Source: Cylindrotheca closterium
Lineage: Eukaryota > Bacillariophyta > Bacillariophyceae > Bacillariales > Bacillariaceae
Assembly (NCBI GenBank): GCA_933822405.4
Contig: CAKOGP040001680.1
Coordinates: forward strand, 1 to 25,215
Length of the DNA stretch: 25,215 nucleotides
Direction: 5' to 3'
Of this stretch, positions 25,101 to 25,215 are shown one piece after another. The notes below the pieces were generated by a model. That model saw only the letters and a list, made by a program, of their open reading frames with translations. It was not told the origin of the DNA and did no database searches. A program made the position numbers and the translations under genes. Each line of letters begins with the position of its first letter. Position 1 is the first letter of the stretch.

Positions 25101-25215
25101 CGCACGGTAAAGAAATTGCCAAGAGGGGCACTTGCCAATCTCCAACCTGTGGACGATTCCAATCTCGAGGCTGCGATGGATCTGTTAGTTCGATTGGCGA
25201 TTTCTTCCTACGCTG
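22137..25215 (+). CDS. STAND/AAA-type ATPase with Ser-Glu-Arg motif repeats (3' partial)
   Basis: The frame is open for 1026 codons and runs off the window. Residues 1 to about 380 are a disordered Ser/Arg-rich region with nine short repeats of the form (D/N/S)-x-L-S-x-S-E-R. From about 390 there is an AAA_16/STAND-type NTPase: a VGREKE sensor-like start, Walker A GYSGVGKTS (424-432), Walker B LFLDDVH (569-575) followed by ADQSSL, then NPFFLIEF and helical downstream segments including a winged-helix-like part (EYAACLGSTIRVHCLAIL) and a QYRWVHDNVR block. This arrangement is known from large multi-domain regulators (transcription regulators, Ser/Thr or histidine kinase fusions, cyclases). The output domain would lie beyond 25215. 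The ATG at 22137 is the first in frame; Met6 is an alternative. The transposon ends 95 bases upstream. Confidence 0.8.
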   Translation, partial: MLSSAMASSRVMPVASAQEESKHQLYPTLPAENSDFFEEFSDELQIVMDHKSQQRYKSAVSELSCDSSFGSSQADAFDELSMGGRDPSIRHISFAHEARSSQHSMETENQLSNNDERSFSKSPNPRRRKVGSQLSNSERSYLSPRRPRSSLALMEERNSGGGAKPGDPLSSSERISYNKSVYPRRIRRGATRRSSATSERSAKSSDFTDPLSSSERSSLSPNQPTSVLRSVSLPVMVDPLDNSERVCAMAKRQVDANDDGDQLSNSERFSRSPRSIRKPRRKRSTRSPRRTCDDDLYSIGSAGSCDLDNDYDDALSRSDHTSSFRDDGSTGHFSRRSRGRGNKVDDALSVSEKMMSTSPYAGKVRSVMDGLTINKLQYDKVGLVGREKETKRLMECYARLTNTTTNITDTYMQSGQKELVFVHGYSGVGKTSLVSSMLEVCDQSATGFCARGKFDFSSGDLPYAAFASAFGQILGDIERRGSLSVSTYDESGKLQTLGEALTAKLGTDVNLLATLIPKLKVMVQGSVPRKSSSRRLDVNGGFEANQSRWVYALRVLTRELNKIYSPLVLFLDDVHYADQSSLNLIDSLVSDVENENSFMVVGCYRSNAIGENHILPKKLDRLSRKTTHYGFNLSDIKIGNLDQEGVHSITMSLLSMDNKEKTEALADICFKRTHGNPFFLIEFMTMLTEEYLIQFSLGSFTWFWDEEEVERETMSTENVVNIVHSRVKKLSNRAQQVLEYAACLGSTIRVHCLAILVSNLKSDQGGDDLDDLLHQLEKGGFIEQIEPTQYRWVHDNVRKSALMLGDAADRFFQFDVGNTLYNCLDDDELDEVLFEVCDLVNMGQHARRVEYAKLNLRAAEKARSISAFQSASLYVTKGIAYLPNDKWTAQHDLTLQLCILGMEMELATGQVEEMEKYSEEILAQPDCTAIEKLPVYLAKSHRMTHMDIDHKGCTDLLQRILSEKFGIRLFKSKAVLPIQAIAKLVSVARTVKKLPRGALANLQPVDDSNLEAAMDLLVRLAISSYA

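Noticed and set aside
1..25215. tRNA, rRNA or CRISPR elements
   Set aside because: No T-loop/anticodon pattern, rRNA-like block or regularly spaced identical repeats were seen by eye. A covariance-model scan would be decisive but could not be run.

Overview
The window reads as nuclear DNA of a diatom or close stramenopile relative. The evidence is a eukaryotic layout with spliceosomal GT-AG introns of about 75-107 bases, no operons, helicase-associated (HA) repeat domains of the kind expanded in diatoms, and organelle-targeted bacterial-type proteins. No tRNA, rRNA or CRISPR array was recognised. All exon joins are inferred from splice signals, frame and protein continuity, not from transcripts.

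Positions 1-5405 hold about 1.2 kb of gene-free DNA and then three tandem, same-strand paralogs (1197-1889, 2927-3649, 4719-5405) of a small protein family I cannot name. They share a protein core, the leader next to the ATG and 3' flanking sequence. The first copy carries a one-base shift that removes the conserved C-terminus. The spacers are rich in GTAC/GGTACC motifs.

Positions 5665-20042 are a compact run of ordinary genes: an NADPH-dependent FMN reductase-like protein (-); a three-exon chromatin protein with two PHD fingers, a Tudor-like domain and two HA repeats (+); a membrane-anchored Nudix-like protein (-); a two-exon cysteine-rich protein (-); a Tex-type S1 RNA-binding protein with a probable organelle presequence (+); a three-exon O-acetylhomoserine sulfhydrylase (-); and an 853-residue single-pass membrane protein whose outer part is three copies of a ~181-residue four-cysteine module (-).

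Positions 20754-22041 look like an intact-ended DNA transposon of 1288 bp. It has 20-bp perfect terminal inverted repeats, a TTA duplication on both sides, subterminal repeats, and an internal gene for a small PHD-like zinc-finger protein possibly spliced to an acidic second exon. No transposase is visible. The element ends 95 bp before the start codon of a large open frame (22137 to the window end) encoding a STAND/AAA-type ATPase. Its N-terminal region carries nine copies of a short Leu-Ser-x-Ser-Glu-Arg-like motif; the C-terminus lies outside the window.

The items most worth a second look are the transposon with its PHD-like cargo beside the ATPase gene, the Ser-Glu-Arg repeats of that ATPase, the three-module four-cysteine ectodomain, and the tandem orphan family with its shared upstream inverted repeat.
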